Assembly (NCBI GenBank): GCA_905221605.1 | Contig: CAJNDS010002355.1 | Span: forward strand, 132,501 to 187,500 | Origin: Symbiodinium natans | Taxonomy: Eukaryota; Sar; Dinophyceae; Suessiales; Symbiodiniaceae | Reading direction: 5' to 3' | DNA: 55,000 bases | Shown: positions 54,940 through 55,000 of the stretch, one piece after another | Numbering within the stretch: the stretch's first letter is position 1 | Layout of the letters: each line of letters opens with the position of its first letter | Notes under the pieces: model-generated | Seen by the model: the letters and a program-made list of their open reading frames with translations, nothing else | Databases searched by the model: none | What the model was told of the DNA's origin: nothing | Position numbers and translations under genes: made by a program

Positions 54940-55000
54940 TTGAGCCCTAAACCCTAAACCCTAAACCCTTAAACCCTTAAATCCTAAACCCTAAACCCTA
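54940..55000 (-). repeat. Telomeric block at window end
   Basis: CCCTAAA and CCCTTAAA units continuing past the window. Confidence 0.93.

Noticed and set aside
54940-55000. True chromosome end
   Set aside because: Only ~60 bp of mixed CCCTAAA/CCCTTAAA; the same kind of block occurs inside the window with unique DNA on both sides.

Overview
The window looks like nuclear DNA of a complex eukaryote with plant/alveolate-type telomere repeats. Its dominant component is TTTAGGG/CCCTAAA, in on the order of ninety separate blocks by my count, in both orientations from base 960 to the end. There are no bacterial-style operons, Shine-Dalgarno sites, tRNAs, rRNAs or CRISPR arrays that I can see. Telomere-type repeats, short fold-back transposons, long microsatellites and GT-AG introns together fit a dinoflagellate (Symbiodiniaceae-like) or another large-genome alga. 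That assignment is inference, not something the sequence proves.

Layout. Telomeric blocks of about 30 to 400 bp are separated by islands of about 60 to 300 bp. Many islands have one open frame with protein-like composition, and some have good splice signals: donors GTGAGT, GTAAGT, GTAAGA or GTACGT, and acceptors in CAG or TAG. I annotate these as candidate exons at low to moderate confidence. A 100-bp island is open in at least one of six frames most of the time by chance, so openness alone is weak evidence, and strand changes often from island to island. The best coding call is a minus-strand GNAT acetyltransferase gene (11910-13665), with a clear 125-nt intron and two GNAT-like regions. The second is an AT-rich, broken sulfatase fragment (2033-2377). 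Between 34.2 and 37.4 kb telomeric repeats are nearly absent. That block holds long C/G, G/A and C/A low-complexity tracts and a GATGCT/CGTAAA-rich dispersed repeat. From 42.3 to 43.8 kb there is a mosaic of two interleaved short repeats followed by a 72-74 bp tandem repeat.

Mobile DNA. At least seven kinds of small terminal-inverted-repeat (MITE-like) elements can be defined by eye. Two have multiple copies: 'ACAGTCC' with six, and 'TTTACGAAAA' with six counting one split copy. In two copies of the second family a telomeric array sits inside the element, at a place where the intact element already carries a TAGACCCC or GTAGG telomere-like seed. At 5784-5931 a telomeric block lies between two copies of a ~30-bp coding-like sequence, and the second copy ends in a GTGAGC donor.

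How the parts may work together (inference). Telomeric DNA has been inserted into, or expanded within, intergenic DNA, transposons and probably introns. Variant telomeric units such as AAACCCAG or TAAACAG may have supplied 3' splice sites. The three longest coding-like stretches each carry one in-frame TAG. This may be decay or, less likely, UAG read as sense.
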